Shown here: positions 48,235 to 59,923 of the stretch, one piece after another
Numbering within the stretch: the stretch's first letter is position 1
Layout: every line of letters begins with the position of its first letter
Assembly (NCBI GenBank): GCA_033060915.1
Contig: CM065378.1
Coordinates: 53,506,001 to 53,570,000, forward strand
Direction of reading: 5' to 3'
Length of the DNA: 64,000 nt
Source of the DNA: Euryodendron excelsum
Taxonomy: Eukaryota; Streptophyta; Magnoliopsida; Ericales; Pentaphylacaceae
Translations under genes and position numbers: made by a program
Notes under the pieces: model-generated
The model's input: the letters and a program-made list of their open reading frames with translations, nothing else
What the model was told of the DNA's origin: nothing
Databases searched by the model: none

Positions 48235-48790
48235 TTCGAGCTTCAGAAGCTTTGAACTTCTAATTTATGATATCAAAGTTCGATCAGGATGCGGTCACTA
48301 GACTTCGACTTGAGGTGGCCGTAGATGTCTAATCTCTCCGTAGCTAATGTCATCGGAGTCTGACCGGAATACGGTTGCCAGACTTTGCTTAAGGTGACTG
48401 AAGATGTCTAATCTCTCTAGAGCCAAGGTCATCGGGGTTCGGCTGGGATACGATCACAAGACTCCGACTTGAGATTACCGGAGATGTCTAATCTCTTCGG
48501 AGCTAAGGTTGTCGGAGTTCAATAGGGATGCTGTCGCAGGACTCTGCCTTAAGGTGACCGGAGATGTCTAATCTCTATGGAGCCAAGGTCCTTGGAGTAC
48601 AATTGGGATGTAGTCATTGAACTCTGCCGACTAGACTCTAGCTTGAGGTAATCGAAGATGTCTAATCTTTCCGAAACTAAGGACATCAAAGTTCGATAGG
48701 GATGCGATCGTCTACTCTAGATTAAGGTGACCAAAAATGTCTAATTTCTCCGGCCCTAAAGTCATCGTAGTCCTACTGAGATGCAGAATT
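48235..48790. repeat. Tandem array of about seven 80-bp units
   Basis: The word AGATGTCTAATCTCT recurs at 48323, 48402, 48482, 48562 and 48656, with a variant at about 48735. Spacing is 79, 80, 80, 94 and 79 bp; the 94 includes a small internal duplication. Units contain GGAGCTAAGGTCATCGGAGT and are more GC-rich than the flanks. Some units can fold as CCGGAGA...TCTCCGG. The array is not homologous to the LTR minisatellites. Confidence 0.85.
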
Positions 48791-50941
48791 ACTTGGTGCA
48801 ACAAGAACACGAGTTTCATCAACACCTTCTCATCAAGCCATGAGACCTTGGAGAAAATACCAAGAATCAAGAAAGTTTTTAGCTCCAGTTGTCAGCCAAT
48901 AATCATAGTCAAAATCTAAATGTTGCTTTCCCAGAAAGTGTCACATGACTCACATTAGTCATGCCAAACATAGAATTTGGCGCCTTCCATTTTTGTTTCT
49001 GTTATATGCAGTCTGTTTTTTTGGGTTTTTAGATTCTACCGCCTACTTATGTATATCCCACAATTCTGGAAGCCTCCGGTACGAGATTTCATCGGTCTTT
49101 CAATTAGGTCCCTCGAACCTCACGGTATCCAATTTAAGGTCGTACAAATAAGTATCACAGTTGGCTTTTTTGGGTGTCGGTGCTTATTTGTTTAAATTTA
49201 GTAACGAGTTCCTTTCTATAGAATTCTATGTATGTGTTTTTGGGTTTGATGGATGGCTCATACAATGGATGTATGCATTGCGTTCTCTCTGTATTTTTTT
49301 TTTTTTATTTTCCATTTTTGTTATGTGGTATGTTGATATGGTGATGAATTGATGGCATTCAAGCTTAACATGTTTTATTTTAATCGACTACTTACAATCT
49401 TGGAGCTTCTACGATGAAAGTGGGATCAAAGGTGCGTTAGCTTTGGTTTTGTCATTTTTCCCGTTAGTAAATCACATAACCAATTCAAATCATATGAGTA
49501 TGTGTTTCCAACAATAAAGTGTTGGTGAAAACAATATAATACCACATGCCATTGCCTTTCATCAACATTTTTTTTACATTTTCAGTAAAACTGCTGGGCA
49601 TTTTAGAATTTTATGCCCATTCCTACAAATGAATATATCCCCCTATTTCTTAATGATGAGATACTTGGAAATTCTTTGTTGTAATATGGAGAAGTAGACC
49701 CTTTTACACTGTGTGGTCACATACAATGAAGAATATTAAATTCTTACTTATTTTTTTTTTATATTTTTTTACTTTCCACTTGTTCTAACAACAAAACGTA
49801 CAATGTAATCTCACATCCTATTTCTTTTCATTTTCTCTCACCAAATTCTTAATCACATCGTTAGTGTTCGTTTCAATACAATTTAGGGTATGGAATACTT
49901 GCCAATTCCTTATTTTAGTTAAGAGGAGGAAACTCTTTAGTGTGTATAGTAATTTTTTAATGGATAAACAATCATTTAGTTCCTTCAACTTTGTCTCAGA
50001 TTTTAATATTTTTTCTGAACTTTAATTTTTTCTATTTAAGCCTTCTAATTTTTAAAAGAAAGTCAACATAGTCCAACTTTATAAGGAAAGTAAATATTAA
50101 TTATACTTTGACATTCTAAACTATAACTTAATATTCTTTACCCCCATTCAACTAAAAATACTTACATTTTCATCATAAAAATTAAGATTAGGAATTTGTT
50201 TGGTTAAAATTTTATATTAATCTCTAAAATAAAGAGAAAAATAATTTTATGACTATAAAATGTTATAAATAATCTCAAAATGCCTAAAAAAGAAGGGCTA
50301 AAATTATCCATAAAATCTTTCTTTTGTGGACCACCAATTATTAGTACTGACAATACCAAGGAGATTTTTGAAGCAACTCATTTGTTAACTAAGGACAAAA
50401 AACTTTTACATTGTATCCTGTTAGAAATGCTACAGGTGTTCTATTTAATTTTTGTTGCTGTCAATAGTGCTAATACGAACTTAAATTCTCATATTTAAGA
50501 GCTAAATGTAAAGACTTTTAGTTAGCAAGTAAAATGAAACTAAATCATAGTTAAGAGGTTTAAAGTGAAATTAATTTTAAAACTTTTCAACTTATTTTAA
50601 AATGTTAGAACCACATTGACTTATTTTTAAAAGTTAGAGGACTAAAATAAAAAATATCAAAATTCAAACATTAAAATTTGAGACAAAATTGAAGAGACTG
50701 AATGATTGTTTACCATTTTTTAATTAGCTAAAACTTTGAACTGAAACTTCTAATTTGAATTCAAACCCTGTTTATTTATTTATTTATTTTTTTGTTTGTT
50801 CACATACGAGTGGTGGAAAATTGATTAACTGTAGAGATAGGCCGTTAAAAGGGATGATAGGAAGAAATTAGCTTCCATAAAAAAAATTCTCCACCCAGTT
50901 GTTTGGGAGCGTGCTTTCCCTCCAATGTGTATAATATACGA
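48791..50941. other. AT-rich spacer
   Basis: No supported gene on either strand. Two overlapping 60-72-codon frames at about 48.95-49.35 kb have no recognisable domain. The rest is AT-rich with poly-T runs. Confidence 0.5.
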
Positions 50942-50970
50942 CTAGTTAAGGTGCCCGTGCAAGGCACGAG
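50942..50970 (-). other. Helitron 3' terminus: hairpin and CTAG
   Basis: Seven-bp stem CTCGTGC/GCACGGG (one G-T wobble) with a 3-nt loop, eight-nt spacer, terminal CTAG, then T at 50941. Confidence 0.72.
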
Positions 50971-51348
50971 GAAGTAACCTATAAAGAAGACCATCTAACA
51001 AAAGTATTTTTCCAAACGTTAACTAAGTTAATAGGGGAGAAGATTATAGCATCTAACAGAAAGTAAAAGTTTATGCAGTCTGTAGTAGTTTCATTAGGAA
51101 AACATAAGACTATGAGAACAAATTCTTAAATGAGAAGATATAATCCCATTCCACAAAAAGGTCATAGCAATCTAAATGTATCAACAGATATTTCACGAAA
51201 ATCATGTACACATTTGCAAGGGTAGTATAATTACTGTTAGGGCAGCTTGAAATTTAAAATTTATATTTTTACTCTACCAGTAGCAGTTTTTTTTTTTTTT
51301 TTTTTTTTGTGGCAATAGTATATCTCAAAAGAGAGTATTCTACATGCA
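50971..51348 (-). other. Helitron 3' flank with first copy of a 240-bp duplication
   Basis: Sequence 51111-51370 recurs as 51568-51799 in the same orientation, with shared words such as GAGAAGATATAATCCCATT and TTTCACGAAAAT. A T22-type run is inserted in the first copy. No gene apart from the exon listed next. Confidence 0.65.
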
Positions 51349-51520
51349 CTAAATCATGAATGGTTCAGCTTTCGAATTGGATCTTTGACGGTAGTTGTTG
51401 CTACGTAGTGCCTCATTCCTATCTGCAAGTCTCGTATGCACCTCAACATGAATTACATCATCAACACTTGGAATGAACTTGAACAAACAGGTGTCCCCAA
51501 TTGTAATGTCGTTCATTATC
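51349..51520 (-). pseudogene. Possible terminal exon of a B3-domain protein
   Basis: An acceptor (CATGTATCTCAG) precedes a frame reading IMNDITIGDTCLFKFI, then DDVIHVEVHTRLADRN, ending at TAG 51349. In B3 DNA-binding domains of the REM type the last strands read like LKxGDTCxFELI followed by a hydrophobic VxIF strand, which fits. The exon keeps its stop codon but no upstream B3 exon was found on this strand between 51.5 and 58.3 kb, so it is likely a gene fragment. The identification rests on a short motif and could be wrong. Confidence 0.45.
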
Positions 51521-51567
51521 CTGAGATACATGGAAAGGGTAGTTATTTGAAGTTGTAACTTATATAT

Positions 51568-54500
51568 ACTATGAGAACAAATTGCTAAATGAGAAGATAT
51601 AATCCCATTTGACGAAAAGGCCATACCAATCCGAATATATCAACGGGAATTTCACGAAAATAATGTACATATTTACAAGGGGAGGACAATTACTGTCAGG
51701 TCAGCTTCATATTCAAATTTCTATTTTTAATCTGGCAATGGCAATAGTATTTCTCGAAATAGAGCATTTTACATGCATTGAACCACGAGTGGTTTAGCAC
51801 AATGATTGATGTGGAATAATTAAATGCAAATAGCAAGTAAATATCATAAGTAAGTCTATAAAAATTGATAGAGCTAAACAGTAGATTCAAATGATCGACA
51901 CATGCATGAGAGGCTACACTACCCATCATATCATAAATGAGAAACATGTGCATCAGAAAGCAAAATCTTTTTTCATTCTTTAGGGTATCTAAAGCTTCGT
52001 AATATATAATTATCAGTCTAAGCACTAACATACTTGCTGATACTTCTTTGAAGTTATATGATTATCTAATATAGAGATCTGCAATATAACATTAAAAGTA
52101 AAAGAAAAGCTGAGAAACCTAAAGTAGCATAGAATCAAATATGGGGAAAAAATTCAGTAAATAAACAATAATTGTAGATAAAATATCAAATACTCTGTCC
52201 AACATTTTCAATATGAAAATATTAGGTAGTAAGAAAAGCCAAAATAGAATTAATTCAGTTACAAAAGTGGGATTCATCCCTTCTTCTTGCTAGTGTCCAA
52301 TATTGTATTATTTTCTCAAAAGAAATCCACTGCTCAATAAAAGTTACAGAAATTTAATGGAACTCTTAATCAAGAAAGAAGGACCTCTTAAGCATACTCT
52401 TAACATTGATAATCACATGAACAAGAAGATAAAGTTGCCAAAGAAATGTTTCAAAGCTTTTGCAATCCATAATATGACCCTTACACTCTAAATGCTTCAA
52501 AGCTTTTGCAATTTTTTTTCTTCTTTTGATGATCATTACACTCTAAATACTAATAAAGTCATTCAACAAATTTCAACCATTTTATTTACTACCATGTTAT
52601 TCCATCTTTGTTTGAATAATGTTACGTTGTATAATTAAGCTATTTTGCAACCATTTTAAGCTCTTTTAAGCTGTTTGTAGAAATTCTCAATCAAATTCTT
52701 AGACTTTAATCTACAATACCCATCATTTCCAATTCAACGCACAAAAAGGGTGAAATTATGTCACTCCATGTGGCATAACCATAAGAATCAATAGGTGGTC
52801 TTAAAAAAAGTGGCAGGCATTTGGACATTGAATTCATTTATGTATTTTGTCTGATAACAAACTACTATCATTGTTACAAATGGCTAAGAGATGAATGAGA
52901 TGATCAAACCACAGGATCAAATCAAAATCAAAACAATGAAAACATCATGCAAACATAGGAGCTGGAAAACCCAGCAAATTTCACAAAATGAAAATGATCA
53001 TATTGTCTAGGAAATAATATAAAAATAAAAATGCCCGCAAATATAAAGTAACTTTCCAGATTAACTTCAACACATTGAAAATATAAATGTAGCGAAACTG
53101 AGAGCAGAAACTGATCCATGCCTTGTTTAGAGACATACTTGAGATTAAGCCTTAAAATAACAACAGTAAGAAGAAAATTCAGGTGTTCCCTCTGATTCCT
53201 AATATTGTATCTTTGCAGACACCAGCAATAAACGAAGACATTTCTCATTTGCGAAGAAGTATATTAGTGACTACAAGAAATTCACATATTATTGTCTTGG
53301 TTAATGATGCATATCTCAAACTCATACATGGTCTTAATCTAACGAGGCAAGTCAAACTCTCCAACTTTTTGTGTGCTACTGCAATTAAGAGGGCCAGTTC
53401 AAACCATGCATATTAGATAGTGCAACCATAGCAGCCCTAACCTAGTTAAGTGTAAGAAACAAGATTTTATCGAGTCCTTGGAGGTAGGTCAATCAGAAGA
53501 ATCCAAGGAAGGAAAAACTTAAACAATAAATTCAGATATTGACAGAATTAGCCAACATGAACCAGTAATATCAGAACCTAACATAAGAGAAGAAAAATTG
53601 GAACAAAGAAAATTAACAGGAAAGCAACCCATGCAACAGAAAAAACTACTATTTTTGGTTTTTTATTTATTTTTTCTAATTGTTCTCTATTTTGAGAGAT
53701 TATTTTTGCCTTGTTTTATTTTTCCCCTTAAAAAACAGAGAAAATATCAAAACATTAATTTTATATTGCAATATCACTTTTAAGGAACAATCATATGGAA
53801 ATTATCTTGTGCACCAAAAAAGTAATGGACGCCGCTTTATCTCCACCCCCCCCCCCCCCCCCAAAAAAAAAAAAAAATTTTTTTACCAACAACAAAAAAA
53901 GGGCTTGAACTACATTTTTTTTGGTATCAAAATCCTACATTAGAGAATTATTTAAACTTCAATCAAAGAAACAATAAACAATGTGAAGGACTAAAGTTGA
54001 GATTGATACCTCACCATAAAAAACAACATGCTCTTTGAGAGGCCTGATATCCAAGTTAATGGTTCAACAATAGATTCGTTATAAACAGAATTACTATAAA
54101 CCTTATGAATGACAATACCCATTTTTCTACATTAGAACATCAATAATAACAATACAAAGAAATGTCTCTTTCCAAAAAGGAAAAAGGATACTCGAGTACT
54201 TTTCTACCAAATTAACGACTAGTATAATAGCAATCATTCTTAGCATACAACGGTCTTCTATTAAATGCTATGGAAGCAAAATTGTTAGCGATTCTCTATA
54301 AAAATGGATTAATACTTATATCCATGCAAACATCTTTCAATAGTTGTCACCAAAGAATAGGAGGTCGTACCATTGTGAGGATGTGTTTGCATTGTCACCG
54401 ATCAATGCTTCAAGCATAATAATTTCCTTCTTTTGATCCCATCGCCTAAACAATGAAGATGGAAATATTTTTTTTTTAGGGATAAAGAGCTGTTAGGCTT

Positions 54501-56156
54501 GATGCGAATGTGCAAAAGCCAATCAGCTATAAATTTATCATCTATCGCTATATGTAAACTTTTTATTAACATAGAACATCTGGTTCATTTTTCTTATTTC
54601 TTAGATAAAAATTGCACTGTGTTTATGAACTTACGAAGCAGCATGATACAATCCCACCTACAGACAAATGAAGGATGAAATCTATGTCACTAATACCTCC
54701 ATTCCTGAAATACCTACATTCCAAACTGTAATAATATTTCTAGCATCTGTCAAATTTAACCAGCAGAATGTGGAAAAAAAAGTATGTAAATTTGAAATGA
54801 AAAAACAAATCTCCCAACAAAAATTTAAAAAGAGCTTAATATACCAAAAAAACATTGGTGGCAAAGTGAAGGAGGTTGTACCATTGTGAGGACATCTTTG
54901 CAAACTCACTGATCAATTCGACAACCATAAAACTTTCCTAACTCAAGTTTCTTTTTCCTTTACTAAATAATAAAAACAATATTAAAGCTAGATGTGACAA
55001 GGGCTAATATTTAATTGCAAAAATCATATCAATTTGTCAAGAGAATCATTATGAGCTATTATTAAGAGTCACATTTTAAGAGTTATAGCTAGGCCTATTA
55101 ACAACTTAACACTTGAAATAAACTAAAGAACTTAATTAAGATAAAGTGCTTTCAATTAAAACGTTGAATGATGAAGAACAAATAAATGTAAATAGCAAAT
55201 AGATATCATAACCAAGCCTATCGAAATTGAAAGAGGTAAAATAGTAGATTCAAATGATCAGCATGCATGATGATAAGCTACGCTATTTATCATATCATAT
55301 TAGAGAATTATGTGAATTTGAAAGCTAACCTTTTTCTACACTTTGGAGCATCTAAAGCATCATAATATATAATTATCCATCCAAGCCCTAACATGTTTGT
55401 CCATACTTCCCTGGAGAAGTATGATTCCTTAATATAAGGATCTACATCATAACACAACAACTGTCATACTTAACAAAGCAAAGACAATAAGCCAAGATAT
55501 AAGCACTTTATAATATTAAAGCAGCTAATTTAATAACTCATCATTCAAATTAAATAATCTAAAAGAAGATACATACAGAGATAGCACCAAATTTCAAAGT
55601 GTTAGTAAGAATCCAGAGCAAGTACAGATTAAAAAGAAGCTAATTCATTACGTAAAAAACTAATATACAAACTCAGATACCTCTATCTTATTGTGCTTTG
55701 CTATCAAGAATATAAATGATAGATAATAATTACACATCGTGTATATGGGCTAGTAAAAACATAAAAACTAAATCTTAATAATCTTCCAAATGAACTTTCA
55801 TTTTCAGAGTAGAATCTCAAACGTGAAGCTTATTCCATTTAGCGACAACAATAAAAATTTATACATCTTTGACAATTAGCTTCAGCCTAAACTCGTAGCA
55901 ATAGGCAACATTCTACTGCTATAGCAAATCAGAAATAGCATAAAAAAAACAAATCAGAAATGGCATGGTTGACTTAAGCCCTACATTTATTTTTGTCCTA
56001 GAAGGGAAATAAATTCAAATTTATCAGGCTCTGAAAGCTATAATTTTCTCGCCACAGGCTGCCCAAAAATTTTAACCTTGTAATGGGCCCAACCTCACTG
56101 CTCATCCTAGTCTTCCTACAGTACTATTGTGAAATTTAAGACTGAAACACACCGAG

Positions 56157-56187
<31 letters not shown>

Positions 56188-56299
56188 GAAGAAAGAATAG
56201 AAATCAAACAAACAACATAAAAACCCTTTTTTTCCCAATAAATTACCCTATTCTCACAAAGCAGCTTTTTCCAAAGAAAATAAGGCCTCTAAGAACAAG
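51568..56299 (-). other. Helitron interior with internal duplications, no supported gene
   Basis: Besides the 240-bp repeat, 51818-52090 recurs as 55185-55450, and 54360-54430 recurs as 54868-54930, all in the same orientation. The last pair carries the word TCCTCACAATGGTAC on the minus strand, preceded in both copies by a short open stretch ending SSQW and followed by a possible GT donor. This suggests exon remnants of one unknown source gene. A C17 run followed by A15 lies at 53846-53877. Confidence 0.5.
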
Positions 56300-56472
56300 A
56301 CCACAAAATCAAATACAACACGAAAATCCAAAACAATACCTAATCAACAGTGAAGAAGGAAAATAAAAGTTTACAAACCTCAAGTGCCACAAAATCAAAT
56401 ACAATACCAAAATCCAAAACAATACATTAATCAACAGCGAAGCAAGAAAATAAAATCTTACAAACCTCAAGT
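56300..56472. repeat. Tandem duplication, unit about 86 bp
   Basis: Two consecutive units share CACAAAATCAAATACAA, AAAATCCAAAACAATAC and TTACAAACCTCAAGTG with few differences. Confidence 0.85.
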
Positions 56473-56738
56473 GGCAGCCACTAAGACAAAGAAAAGATAA
56501 AGATGATTAGAGCTAGGGTTTCAGAAATAACAAAAAAAAAATTGTAGAGAAACCCACCCCGAATTGCCGACGATATATAATTTAGAGAACATGAGGTTTT
56601 GACTCTCTTTTTTCTTTGGATTCTTTATGCAAGAAAAAGAAAAAGGAAAAACCCGCAAGAAATGATGCAATCGTGATTAAATAAAAACCTACAATATTCA
56701 AGGCTATTAAAATCGATCAAAGAATGGAAATAACTCAC

Positions 56739-56970
56739 CAGAGTCTCTTTGCCATTGTCTATTGTAATTACAGAGCAAGAAACCTAGGTCTGATCTTCTT
56801 AGCCCTTTTCTCAGTTCTCGAACCTTTTGCCAACTGATTAACCCTAAAACTAATGTTCAGACTCCCTCTAAGCCTCTTCCCCAAAAACCATTATCTCCAT
56901 TGGTGAGACCACATTTGCTTGCGTTTGCCAAGTGGGTATTGGCTCTCAATGTTGCACAGCAAGAATCCAT
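56739..56970 (-). pseudogene. Exon 1 of an ADP-glucose pyrophosphorylase large subunit, broken
   Basis: The ATG at 56970 opens MDSCCATLRANTHLANASK, the plastid-targeting N-terminus of the plant AGPase large subunit, the enzyme that makes ADP-glucose for starch. After NGDNGFW a one-base shift leads to LRGSLNISFRVNQLAKGSRT and EKRAKKIRP. A second shift leads to SVITIDNGKETL, then donor CTG|GTGAGT at 56738. The order matches the family's first exon up to its first intron, yet no later exon (for example the GGGAGTRLFPLT pyrophosphorylase loop) is found downstream. Because the intron donor is kept, this is a DNA-level copy, not a retrocopy. It probably arrived by transposon capture. Confidence 0.82.
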
Positions 56971-57763
56971 TTCAGCTGATTCCTCAATTCAACTGAGCCA
57001 AAAACCAATAACCCGGATGGTGAGGATCGAATGACGCACCAAAACACTAATCCCAGTAAAGTAAATGTTATATATAGACGACCTATAAACAAAGTAATCA
57101 AGTAAAGTATAGATCACATGAACATACAAAATATAATAAAATTTAGTTCAAGTGACCCCAAAGGAAAGTTGCAGAATCAAATCTAAATCTGGAAAGTTGA
57201 GAAGGATTTCATGGAAACTCACGAGTCAAAATTTGGAAGAAAGACGAAAATTATTAAGAAAATTTTGAAGTTTTGGACCACCAAGATTGCGGGAGATACA
57301 GAAATGAGTAGTCTAGGGGAAGTGATTAGAAAGCTTTTTGGGAATGTTGAAAATGCAGGGCAGATATAGAGGGAAGAAATTCGTGACTGATGTTGAAGTT
57401 GAAGGTGGCGGTTTAGCTTTATTTGCTTGTGATCTGTGACGAGAATAATTGGAAAGCCCAAGCTTGTCTTCGATTATTGAAGCCACGAAATTCGGAGGGA
57501 AGATCGACAAGATGGGACGACATTGATTAGAATCGACGACCCATAGCAGAGAGAATACACAATATGTAATAGATTAGCAAACAAAAAAACAAACCCAAAA
57601 CTTGTAAACCAATCAAAAAACTCCAAATTCAGCAAACTTATAAACCGATCAAAGAAGTTCTTCATAAAAACAGAGCATTGAATTCATAATAAAACACCAT
57701 CTTTACCAGGACCTCAACAACAAAACCCCCAATTTTCCTAACAGCACCCCACACACCACCACC

Positions 57764-57798
<35 letters not shown>

Positions 57799-59085
57799 AA
57801 CAAAAAAAAAACTATGCCAAAGGCGTAACTTCTCAACCCATAATCAACTCAGCAAACAACCCAATTCCAACACCAGAGTAGTGCAATCCAAAGCATCAAC
57901 ACTTCACATTTCAAGAAAACGAACTCCAAGAAATCCAAAAGAAACAAAATTGAACCAAGAAAATCACACATGTAGATATACATGTATTGACAGAGAGAAG
58001 TAGAAATAGTTATTGAGAGAGAGAGAGAGAGAGAGAGAGAGGAACCTTCGCTGTTGAGGTTGACATCACTGCATAGCCCTTGTCCATGGAGACGTCGAAA
58101 ATCTGAGAGAGGACCGATCGAAGAAGAGATACATATGGCTGATATTGCATGCTCAACAACCAAGAAGCTAGTGGTAGGGGAGATGGGACAGTGAAAGCCA
58201 CAAGAAGGCGCCACCACAGCTTAGAAAAAAAGAACAAAACAAGGAGCAAAAATAGAACCACACTGTGCAGAGCACATGAGCCAGCTAAGCAGCAAAAATT
58301 TTAAAGAATTCAGGGCGGGTGTGATTTCCGAGATAAGAAGGACCGAACAAGCTAAGCACTGTACTATCAGTCTGATCATAATTGGTAATCCTATGCTTGA
58401 TTTTGAGTTGGATAGTACATCGACTTATTATTATCCAACCAACTCTCACGTTTAGTTGGGTGTCTCTAGATTGGACTAGTTGTCAAAATACTAATTTTAT
58501 CTCTAAATTTTTTGATTATAGTAAAATATTAGATTATTTCTAATGGACTCATCCAAATTTGGGTTTGCACAGCCGAGACCTATATTTTGTAGTATCTGAA
58601 TTCTGTTTAAAAAAATTTGATGAAATATATTTAAAAACATTGTATAACTTGAGTAGAAATATATTTAATTAGTGCCTAAATACATTTTGTTTAAAACCTA
58701 ATCCACTTGTTAGCTTGAATAAAAAGGAAAGTCCATTTTTTTGACACCTAATTCACCTATTACCTTCAATAAAAAGGAGATTTAATTTTCTTTGACTCCT
58801 AATTCAATTTTTACCGTGAATTACATAGAAAGCAGTCAACCTATCAAATAACCACATACAATCCACATGAGAATACAACAGTCTATCCACAAAAATCAAA
58901 TTATCATACAATCCCACTAGTTGGCTATCCACTAAACATTAGCATGAATGTCTTGATCACTGTTTCAACTACCACAACCATAGTGTAAATATTAGACGTA
59001 CATGAGTGAAATACCCAAAACAATTCCCACCATTTCTTGCATTGCTCTACAAAACTAATTGCAGCCCATAACTTAGGAGAACAAC
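56971..59085. other. Upstream region of the AGPase fragment; unrecognised frames, poly-C tract
   Basis: Overlapping minus-strand frames at 57219-57665 and 57849-58261 have no recognisable domain. A C32 run lies at 57765-57796 and a (GA)n tract at 58015-58041, which reads CT on the minus strand directly after an open stretch. The latter pattern looks like a 5' leader of another captured gene, but I cannot name it. 58.3-59.08 kb is AT-rich and featureless. Confidence 0.4.
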
Positions 59086-59548
59086 TTACAAAGTAGCCAT
59101 ACAAAAGCAGCAACAACTACCACAAGAAAGAAAAAAAAAAACTTCCTCATTCACATTCTCCCTAGCAGCCCATCTAACATTACTAGCATTTGAAAACCTT
59201 GGACTATTCTCGTCCATGTTATAGACAGGTTCAGTTGGAACAAGGGTTGCTTGGAGCATACCTTCAGTTGGAGTGGCAATAGGTTGGAGCATAGGTTCAG
59301 ATGAAGGAAGGGCTTGTTGGAGCATAGGTTGAGCAAGGGCTTGTTAGATCAAAGGTTGGTTGTCAATAGGAGCATGGCCTCAAATAGAAATTAGATAATC
59401 ATTGTATGCACCTTCGGCAGCTACTATAGTTGGAAATTAGCAATATGTTGCCCCTGGATACATTGATACTTGAGCATTAGATTGCTCCCAAGTAGTATAC
59501 ACACCAGGTCTTCTTCTAATGAATACCACATATCATGTCATTGTTACC
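59086..59548 (-). pseudogene. Broken gene with RNase H1 N-terminal hybrid-binding domain
   Basis: After an acceptor (T-rich tract, ATTATGTAG) a minus frame reads YVVFIRRRPGVYTTWEQSN, then AQVSMYPGATY and VAAEGAYNDYL. This is the pattern of the RNase H1 N-terminal domain, also called viroplasmin-like (PF01693), which binds RNA-DNA hybrids. The same frame runs on through a Gln/Pro-rich linker with repeated MLQ words to a hydrophobic, Cys-rich tail and a stop at 59086. Four in-frame stops interrupt it, among them a TGA where Trp is expected and a TAA where Gln is likely. It lies on the same strand as the Harbinger ORFs, 376 bp beyond the Myb-like frame, but whether it belongs to that element is unclear. 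Confidence 0.62.
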
Positions 59549-59923
59549 TACATAATAAAAAAAAAATGTTTCACAACCACAACAGATGCAATGTCATTCG
59601 CAAAATGTAGAACATAATCACCATGCATTCCTAAACCCAAACACAATAACCAGGAAAAAGGTTCATACATAATAGTAACCAACAAAATGTCACCAAACCT
59701 AGGTCCAAAATGTGGCACAACCATGTGCCAAGTAGGTTAATACATAAGTAATATTGTCTAGTGTTATAACCCATCCAAATATGGTTTTACCAGGTACAAT
59801 GACCAAAAAATTGGCATATAGATAACACAAAAGCTGTCTAAGTCACAAGCATATCCATAAATAGATAAGACAAATATCTAGAGCGACAAGCATAAGTCAT
59901 CAGCTTCCTGAGTCACCAGCTGC
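59549..59923 (-). other. Short spacer between the Myb-like and hybrid-binding frames
   Basis: No supported frame. Its lower end supplies the T-rich acceptor of the hybrid-binding exon, so at least part of it is probably intron. Confidence 0.4.

Noticed and set aside
48235..48790. CRISPR-like array
   Set aside because: Units are contiguous 80-bp tandem copies without unique spacers, and the sequence is eukaryotic.
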